Assembly: GCF_027596085.1 (NCBI RefSeq)
Contig: NC_072451.1
Coordinates: 9,811,098 to 9,875,097, forward strand
DNA: 64,000 nt
Direction of reading: 5' to 3'
Source: Anoplopoma fimbria
Taxonomy: Eukaryota; Chordata; Actinopteri; Perciformes; Anoplopomatidae
This document shows, one piece after another, positions 41,001 through 49,514 of this stretch. The notes below the pieces were generated by a model that searched no databases, was not told where the DNA came from, and was given only the letters and a program-made list of their open reading frames with translations. Made by a program: the position numbers and the translations under genes. The stretch's first letter is position 1, and the number at the start of each line of letters is the position of its first letter.

Positions 41001-44000
41001 AAGATCAGGATGGCAGCCATCAAAGAGGTAATAAGTGTTTCTCAATCAATTTTAATTATCTCATTCTCAGTACAGGCTTTCCATTTCTCCTCATCAGTGC
41101 CCAGCCAGTGTCTCAAAGTACGAGATTTCTTTTTGAGCCATTTCCCGGTGATCGCTTTCTCATTCCCCTCTAACAGAACTTTAACCAGATATCATTTTGC
41201 ACGTTGAACATTTTCCCTTGTCAGATCGCCTAGATGCAACACCACAATTGTCTTTGGTGATTCAAACCCCAGTTTCAAATCCTTTGAGTTGATTGGATTG
41301 CTTAAAAGTGGGCGTGGTTTAGGGAATACAGCGCTATACACTGAATTGAGGCTCATTCTCTGTTCACAATACGAGCCGCCGTAGACTGTATAAAAGAAGT
41401 GGACGTAGTCATGGTGAGGTCAACTGCCTATTAAAGCCTCAAGTTTTTTGTTTTGGCCGTCTCCATCATGGATTAAGGACGTCGCCATCATTGCTTTGCA
41501 ACTAGTAAACCAAAGTGGCCACGGATGGACCCGGGGAGGGAAGACACTGTGGTTGAGACGCTGTATACGGCTCTGGTAGAGACCTCTCAATCACAAGGTA
41601 GCCCCGCCCTAAAACATACCCTGCTTTATGGTCTATTAGACTCTAAATGGAGCATCATTTACTAAATGAAGATCATGCTGTATTGAAAAAGATTTGAAAC
41701 TAGAGATTGAGACCATAAACTCATGTTTACTGAGGGAATAAATCAAGAGAGAAGTAGAGTCATTTTCTCATAGACTTCTATACAACCAGAGGAGTCGCCC
41801 CCTGATGGCCGTTGGAGAGAATGCAGCTTTAAGACACTTCCACTTTGGCTTCAATGAGGTTAAATTAGCTTCAAACTGAGGCCTGCCACCTCTCGCTGTG
41901 TGACGCACTACAAATCTGGTCTCTGTCTCCAATCATATGGTTTCGTCTCGTATGAAAATAATGATAATGTTGTTAGCCAGTATTATACTATTTACTGACA
42001 TAACTACGTCAACGAGTGCTAGAGCGACACTGGCCCATCATGGCTGTTTTGTTGCCTTTGTCACCACTAGTGTGAACACAGCATTAGACGCTAAAAATAA
42101 GTCTGAAAAAGGTTTCACAAATGACGATTTTTTTTTAAATCGCTATATATTTTTATTAGTAGCCTAAATTTGTGAAGGACTCTGTCTGACTTTACGAACT
42201 CTGTGTTGTGAAGTGAATTTACAGTTTAACTTGATGATTCATCCCCTCAATCGACCCGCTATTTCCCCACACATTTTTGCTCCTAATGGACTGAATACTC
42301 CCACACAATATCACAACCCCCAAATTTGTTAGCATTCTGACCAATCCCTCGACCAACATCTCATTTGTAAGTTTATGAAAGGTTTACGCTGCACAGGAAA
42401 AGTTTACTGTGACCTTTTCTCTCATTTAAAATGCCTCTCAGGAAGGGATTTACCCAGCATGCAGCGTAGTGGCCTGTGTATGAAATCTCAAGTGTATCAA
42501 CGTTGCTGGGTGCTGGTTTTTGAGAGCGGCACAGTCACGGCGCACTACATACGCCGTCTATGTTGTCGCTCGCTCCACTTCACCTTCTCACAGTCTCCAG
42601 CCTGCTCATAAATCACTCTTAGCCCAGGTTTCTGAGACAGACATGCAATCCCCTTCATCCAATTTTTCACCGACTGCCACGGACTTGTGTTTCAGCCGGA
42701 AGAGGCACAGAGCCGCTCGGCCGCCGACCCCTGGCATGTATAATTGAGACAGGAGAGAAGTTAGCTCATTTCTACGGTCCTCCATTAGCCCAAATAGGCC
42801 GATCCGACCCGAACACCGAAGTCATGATGTTTATAATCTTTTTTTAATCAGAGCGTAAAAATTCAATGAGCGATTCATTGTTTTTGCATTAAAATTATCA
42901 TTACAAAAAGGGAAACAAATTGCAAGAGCCACAATTTTGCCCAAGAAGACTGGTCTTTTGTCAAAAGAAAAAATAATTTCAAAAAATGTCACAAGGGTTG
43001 TGGGACTAATAAATAAGCGGAATGTCTTCCATATTCTTTTGTTTACCATTTAAATCTGCAGTTCCCTTTAAGGCCACATGAGAGAGCCTGAATGTTTGTA
43101 TTGTTCTGAAAACTATAACATTGAATCTAATGAGAAAGCAAGCGTACAATCTGTTTGCTTAACTGATGAGAGAGAAAAAATGAGAGCCTTTTAACTGTGG
43201 CTAATTGTAAGTGTTTGATAAAGTAAATTATAAAGTATTGTGTCATCAATAATGCATTCATAAAACGGAGTCGTGATCTATCAAACCTATATCTCTTCAA
43301 AACGACCTGATTACCTTTTCAAGATAATCTCAGGTGATGAGGAAATGGCAGTAAAAATGGTCAGGAACATTCATTTACGCACAAATTTGCTTTTCTAAGG
43401 AGCCTATTGTCAATTGGGTTGCAATGGTGCGTCATTTGTTAAAAAGTAGGTCCCCAGAAACAAAGATTGGGAAACACTGATAACACAGGTAGCCCAGTGG
43501 ATGTCGAGTTGTTGACGGTGTGGACATTTAAACTTTTAAACACATTTTATTGTTTCAAGCTCCAATTAAAAACGTTGCTATATGCACTTTGGCATCTCTG
43601 AGTCATGTCTCAATTTTTGCTCAAAGAAAAAACCTTGATATCAATAGTGATGTTATCTTGGGTTGCAACTAATTTATTTTAATTGTCGATTAATCTGCTG
43701 ATCATTTTCTCAAGTAATTGAGTTGTCATTTAGTATCAAAAATGTCAAATAATAATAAAAATTAAAAAAAGTCTGGAGTCAGGTCACTTTCTCATTTGTC
43801 TTGTTTTATCTGAACCAAAAGCTGTGAACCAAAAGCTGTATAGATATAAATTAAGTTTCAAATGATATCAGTGTTTGCTGGCGACCAAACTTTCTATGAT
43901 CCAGTACCCAGAGACGAATCATGTAGACAAACCAGTAGAGCATGCAAAAAGCCAACATATGTCAATAGATGACGACTTAGAAAAATAAAGGAATCAGCAA

Positions 44001-45220
44001 GGCAGAAGTAATCGACAACATTTTATCAAACTAGTGTTAGCGAGCTTCACCTCTGGATTCAATTACCTTCTTATCGTATATATAATAATTATCTAGTTAG
44101 CAAGGTTACTGACAAGTATCCTACAGATGCCTTTGCCTGCCTCTGGTCATCACACAACCTTCACCTCCCATACAGAGATGCAAGGAGAAACGAGAGCGTA
44201 CGTGTTCTCTTACAGCACTAATACCAGGCCTGGGATCAGATGTCATTGTCCAGGTATATCAAATGTGAATACCAGGCGGATATTAGCCGCGCCGACTCTC
44301 CAGGAATACGGGCCGATCAAGCTGGGCAGTTTAACAATTTCAAGCTAATCTCAGAGCCTAAAGCAAAGAACCAACTCATTATCAATGAATCACTAACTTT
44401 GACATTTGTTCCGAATGAGCACAGCACCTTCGCAATGCTGTGTTTCCACTGAAGACAAGTATCCCGTCAGTTGAGGGGGGATTATCAGCTGATCGGCGTA
44501 GCGATAATAGGTGATAATAGCATGGCTATTATAATTATATTATTGGATGGTTTGCACATGATTTCCACGTTTCGCTCTATTGACGATCATCTCTGACCAC
44601 TCAGTGGCCAGCTCCCTTGGAACCTCCACCAAGGTGGTACCCAAAAAGTACCAGGTACCATCCACAACTTTAGCTTATGGAAACATGAAAACAAGCTTCT
44701 AATGTGTGAAGAACTGAACTGGACTGCTTGGTGGAAACGCGGCTTAAGTAAAATTTAAAAGTCACTGCTGAAGGATCCACCAGGAGAAAGTAGTTAGACC
44801 CAGCAGACCCCTGTAGGTTACGGCATCATTTAGAGTGTGTTTGCATTGGGTCAGCTTGCAGTAATTAATGATAAAAAAGAGTAAGTGTTAAAACCAAAGA
44901 GTTATGCAGTATGACCAAGCCACGAGCATCATCGTCCTAAGCCCGGTGAGAAAACGTTGTTAGCATTTTCTCCCTAAAAAATATGTGTATCAATACCCAC
45001 GATGCCCATGATATTAGTGAGGCATATGGAAACATAGCTTAGGTGTACTGTGCTGTCTACAATAAATCCACAGCACCCACCGTCTCGTTCCTGTGTGTCT
45101 CTGTCCCCTCTGCAGTCCTGGACTCACAACATATCTAGAGAGAAGGAGTTCCTGCAGAAGTTGGTGAAGGCTGGAGTCATCCAGGACTTGACCAACGGGA
45201 TCTGCGGTGCAGGATGCTGA
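18459..45220 (+). CDS. st3gal3: ST3 beta-galactoside alpha-2,3-sialyltransferase 3-like (10 coding exons, one-base frameshift)
   Basis: The enzyme family transfers sialic acid from CMP-Neu5Ac to the 3-OH of terminal galactose on N- and O-glycans and glycolipids, in the Golgi lumen. Ten exons join in consistent phase to about 363 residues, close to the usual ST3GAL3 length. Visible parts are a short cytosolic tail and one membrane segment (residues 9-23, [15 protein letters not shown]), a short stem, sialylmotif L (about 140-187, from [19 protein letters not shown]), sialylmotif S (about 273-304, [20 protein letters not shown]) and motif VS (His333-Glu338 in WTHNISRE). Conserved Cys residues lie in L and S. 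Asn-linked sequons occur at N63, N154, N308 and N334. The start at 18459 is the first ATG after an in-frame TAG at 18450. A one-base loss near 40978 breaks motif III and brings a stop at 45165-45167. ST3GAL3 fits best; the teleost paralogue (a, b or related) is not resolved. Confidence 0.9.
18571..21485 (+). other. st3gal3 intron
   Basis: GT-AG intron in phase 1. It contains a fragment of the 'agaagtggacgtagt' repeat at about 18945-18990. Mammalian ST3GAL3 has an alternatively used stem exon here in some isoforms; I found no convincing counterpart. Confidence 0.6.
18945..18990 (+). repeat. Dispersed repeat ('agaagtggacgtagt' family), short fragment
   Basis: Contains actttatataagaagcggac followed by a gtcacccattg segment. 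Confidence 0.55.
21486..21531 (+). CDS. st3gal3: st3gal3 coding exon (stem, 46 nt)
   Basis: Acceptor atccag ends at 21485 and donor gtaagt starts at 21532. It encodes [14 protein letters not shown], matching the stem start of ST3GAL3 short isoforms. Enters in phase 1, leaves in phase 2. Confidence 0.88.
21737..21829 (+). CDS. st3gal3: st3gal3 coding exon
   Basis: Acceptor ccacag ends at 21736 and donor gtaaga starts at 21830. It encodes [20 protein letters not shown] and [10 protein letters not shown], including the sequon NLS. Enters and leaves in phase 2. Confidence 0.92.
21830..27772 (+). other. st3gal3 intron, 5.9 kb
   Basis: No coding exon was found in it. The main feature is a nearly complete minus-strand copy of the 'agaagtggacgtagt' repeat at about 26800-27250. 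The remainder is AT-rich with scattered short open frames without domain content. Confidence 0.6.
26800..27250 (-). repeat. Dispersed repeat ('agaagtggacgtagt' family), near-complete copy
   Basis: Read on the minus strand it begins catagactgtatataagaag (27250 side). It passes through ctgtatacggc and tgattga-box segments shared with 41383-41850, and ends in the ttaagacact motif (about 26800). No coding capacity is seen. Class unknown; the family is common in percomorph fish as I recall. Confidence 0.75.
27773..27867 (+). CDS. st3gal3: st3gal3 coding exon
   Basis: Acceptor tcaacag ends at 27772 and donor gtatta starts at 27868. It encodes [20 protein letters not shown] and [11 protein letters not shown]. 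Enters in phase 2, leaves in phase 1. Confidence 0.93.
28961..29024 (+). CDS. st3gal3: st3gal3 coding exon
   Basis: A pyrimidine-rich tract and ctgcag end at 28960; donor gtgagt starts at 29025. It encodes [20 protein letters not shown]. Enters in phase 1, leaves in phase 2. Confidence 0.93.
29025..31526 (+). other. st3gal3 intron, 2.5 kb
   Basis: No exon recognised. Contains a GGT/GAT-rich stretch near 29390-29460. Otherwise AT-rich and unremarkable. Confidence 0.55.
31527..31622 (+). CDS. st3gal3: st3gal3 coding exon, sialylmotif L first half
   Basis: Acceptor gttgcag ends at 31526 and donor gtacgt starts at 31623. It encodes [20 protein letters not shown] and [12 protein letters not shown], the donor-substrate binding motif with its conserved Cys. 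Phase 2 to phase 2. Confidence 0.96.
32301..32487 (+). CDS. st3gal3: st3gal3 coding exon, sialylmotif L second half
   Basis: Acceptor gttgcag ends at 32300 and donor gtaagg starts at 32488. It encodes [20 protein letters not shown] and ITYPEGAIQ, then the segment to MVYNHKL. The upstream tttgcag at 32287 is a possible cryptic acceptor but would break the motif. Leaves in phase 0. Confidence 0.96.
33676..33909. mobile_element. Tc1/mariner-type MITE with 39-bp perfect terminal inverted repeats
   Basis: The left end cagtaccagtcaaaagtttg (33676 on) matches the reverse complement of the right end ending aacttttgactggtactg (33909). The match is perfect over 39 bases (33676-33714 against 33871-33909). 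TA flanks at 33674-33675 and 33910-33911 give the expected target duplication. It is 234 bp with no transposase. The intact ends suggest a fairly recent insertion into the intron. Confidence 0.93.
34301..34318. repeat. C homopolymer
   Basis: Eighteen consecutive C. Length is unreliable in most sequencing chemistries. Confidence 0.9.
35403..35890 (+). repeat. Dispersed repeat ('agaagtggacgtagt' family), copy with altered middle
   Basis: The left part, 35403-35545, starts atggactgtatataagaagt. The right part, 35738-35890, carries ctgagggaataaatcaagag and cttctatacaacctgaggag. The middle is replaced by unrelated sequence, so the copy is rearranged. Confidence 0.75.
38048..38092. repeat. (CA)n microsatellite in st3gal3 intron
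   Basis: About 22 perfect CA units. Confidence 0.95.
38290..38660 (-). repeat. Dispersed repeat ('agaagtggacgtagt' family), minus copy
   Basis: Shares the gtatgctttagggcgggg and tgattgacaggtcg segments and ends tgtacagtctatga near 38660. More diverged than the 41383 copy. Confidence 0.7.
40349..40495 (+). CDS. st3gal3: st3gal3 coding exon, start of sialylmotif S
   Basis: Acceptor gtctcag ends at 40348 and donor gtgaga starts at 40496. It encodes [20 protein letters not shown] through [20 protein letters not shown] and NGQMGRG. It is 49 codons, phase 0 at both ends. Confidence 0.96.
40882..41027 (+). CDS. st3gal3: st3gal3 coding exon, sialylmotif S end and frameshifted motif III
   Basis: Acceptor tttcag ends at 40881 and donor gtaata starts at 41028. 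The frame reads [20 protein letters not shown] and [12 protein letters not shown] normally, then becomes [11 protein letters not shown] from about 40978. In the next frame the exon end (40986-41027) reads [14 protein letters not shown], which is what the family has here, including the HYYE motif III. The exon is 146 nt; 147 nt (49 codons) would keep phase 0. One base is therefore missing in the ACCCCCAC-GCCCC stretch. Confidence 0.93.
41383..41850 (+). repeat. Dispersed repeat ('agaagtggacgtagt' family), full-length copy
   Basis: Starts gtagactgtataaaagaagt, continues through tcaatcacaaggtagccccg and cttgaaactaga-type sequence, and ends gctttaagacacttcc. Length is about 470 bp. The best preserved copy in the window and a good reference for the others. 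Confidence 0.8.
44440..44757. mobile_element. Possible hAT-like MITE
   Basis: Ends look like imperfect inverted repeats (ctgtgtttccactga near 44440; ttggtggaaacgcgg near 44752). The interior has ggtacccaaaaagtaccagg, a motif I associate with a common fish MITE. No coding region. The limits are approximate. Confidence 0.4.
45116..45220 (+). CDS. st3gal3: st3gal3 last coding exon, motif VS and stop
   Basis: Acceptor tctgcag ends at 45115. In phase 0 it encodes [20 protein letters not shown] and [14 protein letters not shown], with TGA at 45218-45220. His and Glu of motif VS (HxxxxE) are present. The last five residues (CGAGC) extend past where mammalian ST3GAL3 ends. Carrying the upstream frameshift into this exon gives TGA at 45165-45167. 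Confidence 0.94.
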
Positions 45221-45242
45221 TGGTCCTCACTCGGCATCACAA

Positions 45243-45292
45243 TGGATGGATGGATGGATGGATGGATGGATGGATGGATGGATGGATGGATG
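45243..45292. repeat. (TGGA)n microsatellite just after the st3gal3 stop
   Basis: About 12 perfect TGGA units starting 22 bases past the stop codon, so probably transcribed in the 3'UTR and length-variable. Confidence 0.95.
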
Positions 45293-46221
45293 CAGCGCTG
45301 TGCTCACCCTCCACCTGCTTCCAGCCCCTGAGGAGGACAACTCAAGGCTCCCTAGGCCGTGTTCCCATCAGAGAGTCCCATGCACTTTGTGTTTATATGA
45401 GCCTCATTGACCAGAACACACTGCCCCAGAGTTGGATATTAACATTTTGCAAGCTATCTGCCTCTGTATTTAGCTCGACCTTGTTGCAGGTTATTGTATA
45501 TTTATATGGATTTGATGCCCTGGCTCAAGGGGTACGTCCGCGGTGTGTGGGGAGCAAACCAGCGACCAGACCAGGCTGCCCTCCTTTTAGAACTACTGCA
45601 GGCAGGGGGAGAGGAGGCGAGGAGGAAGATGATGGGTTTAAGTATTGAGCATGTGCCAAGAATACCTCTACAAGTGTCCTTCTGCTCGCGCATCTGAATG
45701 TAATCTGCATCAAACGTATAGTATTTTTTATTTTTATGTCCTCCAGTTTCTGCGTGACTCAGCCGTCCTGGACTAGACATCTGTGGGTAGATCCACTCTA
45801 TATCAGAGCAACATGGCAATCATCAGAGCTTGTTTACTGGAGTCGGTCAGAGTCCGTATGAAGCTAGAAGGCTGTAGATTGCAAGCTAATGAGAACTGCC
45901 TCAGCATGAACATAGTTTGAGTTTATTTGGGCAATTTTAAAAATACCCAAACATAACAGAGTTAACATATAATAAAGCCTCCTCCTAAATAATGACCCTC
46001 AAATGCAGAAGAGTCACACCATGTTTGTTCTTGACTAGGCAGCATGATACTACGATCTTACCCCCCAATGTGTACTAGATGTGGCTGATCCGCATTTAGC
46101 TTCCAATGTGGACGGCAGCAACGCAAAATTCACTGCGGAATGTACATATTTATTCGCAATTGACTAGACAACTGTTTATGATATGATGCATTTAGTTTGC
46201 TACTGACTTTGTCTTAATGTA

Positions 46222-46611
46222 CACTATTGGTCAAAAGTGTGGAATCAGCTGTTAAACTGATGTTCTTCTTTCATTCAGTAATAACTAGTATAACAGAGAA
46301 GTACTGTATACTGTATAATTCAGACACTAAATGTGAAGTAGTTTTGGCCCCAAAAGATGAAGAATGAAGTGATATTAACTTCCATTTAGTCCACGCCCCC
46401 ACTGTTTTGCATGACAGAGGCGAAATCTGTTGGAACCTGATTTTTTTGTTTTTTCCAGTACAGAAAAAACAAAATATGACCCTTGATCATTATTAAACCA
46501 CAACGGTGCAATTGGGCTCTCAATATTAAATTTGCTCGTCCTCTCAGCCCTCTTACTGTACCCATCAAGCATTTTTTTGGTGAGGAGATTCCAAACTTTT
46601 GAACTGTTGTG
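46222..46611. mobile_element. Degenerate Tc1-like non-autonomous element
   Basis: The left end cactattggtcaaaagtgtg matches the reverse complement of the right end (ttccaaacttttgaactgtt, then gtg) at 20 of 25 positions. TA flanks both ends (46220-46221, 46612-46613). About 390 bp, with no transposase frame. Confidence 0.55.
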
Positions 46612-46711
46612 TACAAACACCAAAACTGCTAGTTTTTCTTGTTTCTGTCACCAATCATAAATGAGCTGCAACATTTTTTTATTTTCTGTAAAACACAAAC
46701 AATATTGAAAT

Positions 46712-46750
46712 GTGTTTGTTGAAGAACAAACATTGTTCTTCAACAAACAC
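46712..46750. repeat. Perfect 18-bp inverted repeat with 3-nt loop
   Basis: gtgtttgttgaagaacaa (46712-46729), loop aca, then its exact reverse complement (46733-46750). Stem-loop potential is strong but short. Confidence 0.9.
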
Positions 46751-47429
46751 TCCCAGTGAACATGTGAACTGTAACAGAGACGCGACGAAGCTGTGGTGCA
46801 ACCAGAACGTGCTTAGCAGCATCTAGAGGACATGAAAGTCCAGTTTTATGTATGACTTGCATCTCGGATCAAACTGCTGAGTGTCACTGTTGTGTAGGCC
46901 AGACAAGTTTTTGAATTATACAATACATGTTCAGGGTCAGAGTATTTGACCGGCGTATCTTTAAGATTGAATAATCACTTTTTCTTCCTATCTCATCAGC
47001 CCGTGTTTACCGCATTACACACAAAGAAGATGTTGTTATAATAGTAAGAAAGTGAAGTAAATCACAGATGTTTCTATCCTAATGTCGGCCATGCAAAATG
47101 ATTTTCTTGCATGACTGGTAAATTAATCATATCACAAACCTGGGCCTTGTTAATCAGACAGGGATGGGTTTTGCTCGATTTGACTGTGGGTGATTTGACA
47201 CGTTTGGATTTTTTAATTCTTCAACCCTGGCATGAAATTCATCTTGAGCTGTTGTCATAGCAACATGTCCTACAGCTCAAGCTGCATTGTGACAAGATCA
47301 AGGTGAGCCCCAAACATGAAGTTAGTTTGAGAAACAAATGACTCTTATTAATATGGTTGTGAATAGAAACATATCGGTAGGATTCAGATTTTATATAAAA
47401 ACCTTGGGATCTGTTGGGACTGTCTTTAT

Positions 47430-47990
47430 ATAGCGCTTTTCTAGTCTTTATGACCCCTCAAAGCCCTTTTCACTGTGCTTTGCACTGCCCTCTCCTGGTT
47501 CCAGTCCTACCTCTCCTACAGACACCAACTCATCACAAACAACAACTGCGACCAATGAAAAGTTCCTGTCACCCATGGTGTCCCCCAGGGTTCAGTGCTT
47601 GGTCCCCTTCTCTTCATCCAATACATGCTACCATAAGGACAGATGCTCCGCCGCCATGGCCTACAGTTTCACTGTTATGCTGATGACACTTAACTTTACC
47701 TCTCCTCCAAGACCATCACTGCGGCAGTATCTGTTCAAGCGATCACCCCAGTCCAAGAACCTCCACTGGCACCAAGTTAAACACGGGATAAACTTAGATC
47801 CTACTCACCACCAATACGGCCCGCAACAACCTTGTTCTTCCTTGTTGATACCATTTATTCTAATACTTACTTAATTTATTCTTGATTTTTTTCTGTCTGT
47901 ATTAAAGAGTTTACTGCTTGTTTTTCAGTATGTAAAGGGTCTTTGAGGACTTTGAAAAGCGCTATATAAACCTGAAGTATTATTATTAAT
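47430..47990 (+). mobile_element. L2/CR1-like LINE fragment (reverse transcriptase and 3' end)
   Basis: Frames with breaks read HGVPQGSVLGPLLFIQYML and then FHCYADD (47675-47686 covers YADD), the RT catalytic core. A later segment reads LHWHQVKHGINLDP. It ends with a 3' tail of the type gaaaagcgctatataaacct followed by ATT units. The RT part and tail are joined with a large internal loss. Inactive. Confidence 0.75.
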
Positions 47991-48464
47991 ACACAAGCCA
48001 GCATGTATGACATGTAGGCTGCAGGGGAAAGGGATCCTACCATCAAAAAATGACTTTAGCACTGAACAATAATTTTGCATTGACTTGAAGGCATAGGGCA
48101 AAGTTATGTTGATGTTGACTTCAGACTCACTGTGATCTCACTCTCTTCTAATCATTGCCCAGAATAATAGCAGAACACCAAAACGTTCCCCACTATCACT
48201 TCACTAGGCCCTGTCAAGGGCTGCTATCTCAGGCCCCTCAGCCGTCAGTCACAATCAGTGTTACTATCAAAGACATGAATTGAGCTTTATGAATCTATCA
48301 CTTTATTAAGATCAACTGTATAATGAAATCTGTTTGTGTTGCTTTATACACTCTGGCTAAGTTTGAGCTCACCTTGCTGTAGGCGTTTGTGGACTTGATG
48401 ATGGTCAGATGCTCAGGCCAAAGTATTCATATCTTTGTCAGCTGTGTAAAAGAACATGTTAAAG

Positions 48465-48470
48465 AATAAA
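48465..48470 (+). terminator. Candidate polyadenylation signal for st3gal3
   Basis: AATAAA followed within about 30-50 bases by a GT/T-rich tract. An alternative is 45971-45976. Confidence 0.35.
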
Positions 48471-48490
48471 GATATATGTGATCCTGTATT

Positions 48491-49443
48491 TATAACATGT
48501 TTGTCGGGTTTTTTTGTTCAATCAAATTGTGTTTATCAACAAAGAATTGTATGCTGACAGTAAGAGCACAGCAGATAGTGTTCAAATACCAACAGCAAGT
48601 CATGTGATACAAGGAACACAACCAAGCTGAAGTTTTCTCTGATTAGAGTCTCTCCAATTGTTAAAATAAATAATAAAAAATCATAATTTCACAATTTTTA
48701 TGTTGGCACTGTCCGTCATTTCTTTCAGTCAGTTCAGATAGTCTTGTACCACCACGTTATCTTTTCTTTCATTTATCTTAATGGTTGAGCTTTATTACCG
48801 GACAAGAAATAGGAGCAGTCAGACCATCAAACAGGTTGGAGACAAGCAAAGAGTTCTTCGAGATTATATAAAACATTTTTTTTTTTTTCAGGAGGTCAAA
48901 GTAAAAATGAGCACACCTGAAATGTTACTAACAATCCCCCATTGTCCACTACAAAACTACAGAAAGTACCGTAGGTCCAAGTTTAGGCAGGAAGTGGAGG
49001 ATTAAACTGTGATGGATGTTTACAACCTACAGTTTGGCTTTTTTCTTTTTTCTTTTTTGTCTTCTTTTTATGGATATTTCTTTGTTTCCTTTAGTCATGC
49101 ATGACCTTTTTACGAAAAAAGGTAGCAATTGTCACTGGTTCTGCTTTGGTTTTCCTACCACTGAGTGAAAAAAACTTTTCTACATATCCTCGAAATTTAA
49201 TTGGCTAATTATAGCCCAATTTTAGACCAAAACGTTGGGTTTTTTTCTATTTTAACACCTTGCAAACATTTTCTAGGCCCCTCCCCTTGCTGCTACTCTG
49301 TCCAGCTGTCAGAGCTACAATGGAGCCCACACTGCCACTAAGTGAAGTCACTATAGAAGTATTTAGTCTTTAGATTAAACAAAAATGCTTTCATGGTCTT
49401 TGCCTCTCTATCCTTTCCTTCTGTTTCTGTTTTCTGTTCTGAG

Positions 49444-49514
<71 letters not shown>

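Larger units (their letters stand above)
41028..45115 (+). other. st3gal3 last intron, 4.1 kb
   Basis: Contains a full plus-strand copy of the 'agaagtggacgtagt' repeat (about 41383-41850) and a hAT-like MITE candidate (about 44440-44757). No extra exon was recognised. Confidence 0.6.
45221..48490 (+). other. Presumed st3gal3 3'UTR and downstream sequence
   Basis: AATAAA occurs at 45971-45976 and at 48465-48470; the latter is followed by a GT/T-rich stretch (tgtttgtcgggttttttt), a better context for cleavage. The interval holds a GGAT microsatellite, a perfect hairpin, a degenerate Tc1-like element and an L2-like fragment. Which signal is used cannot be told from sequence. Confidence 0.4.
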
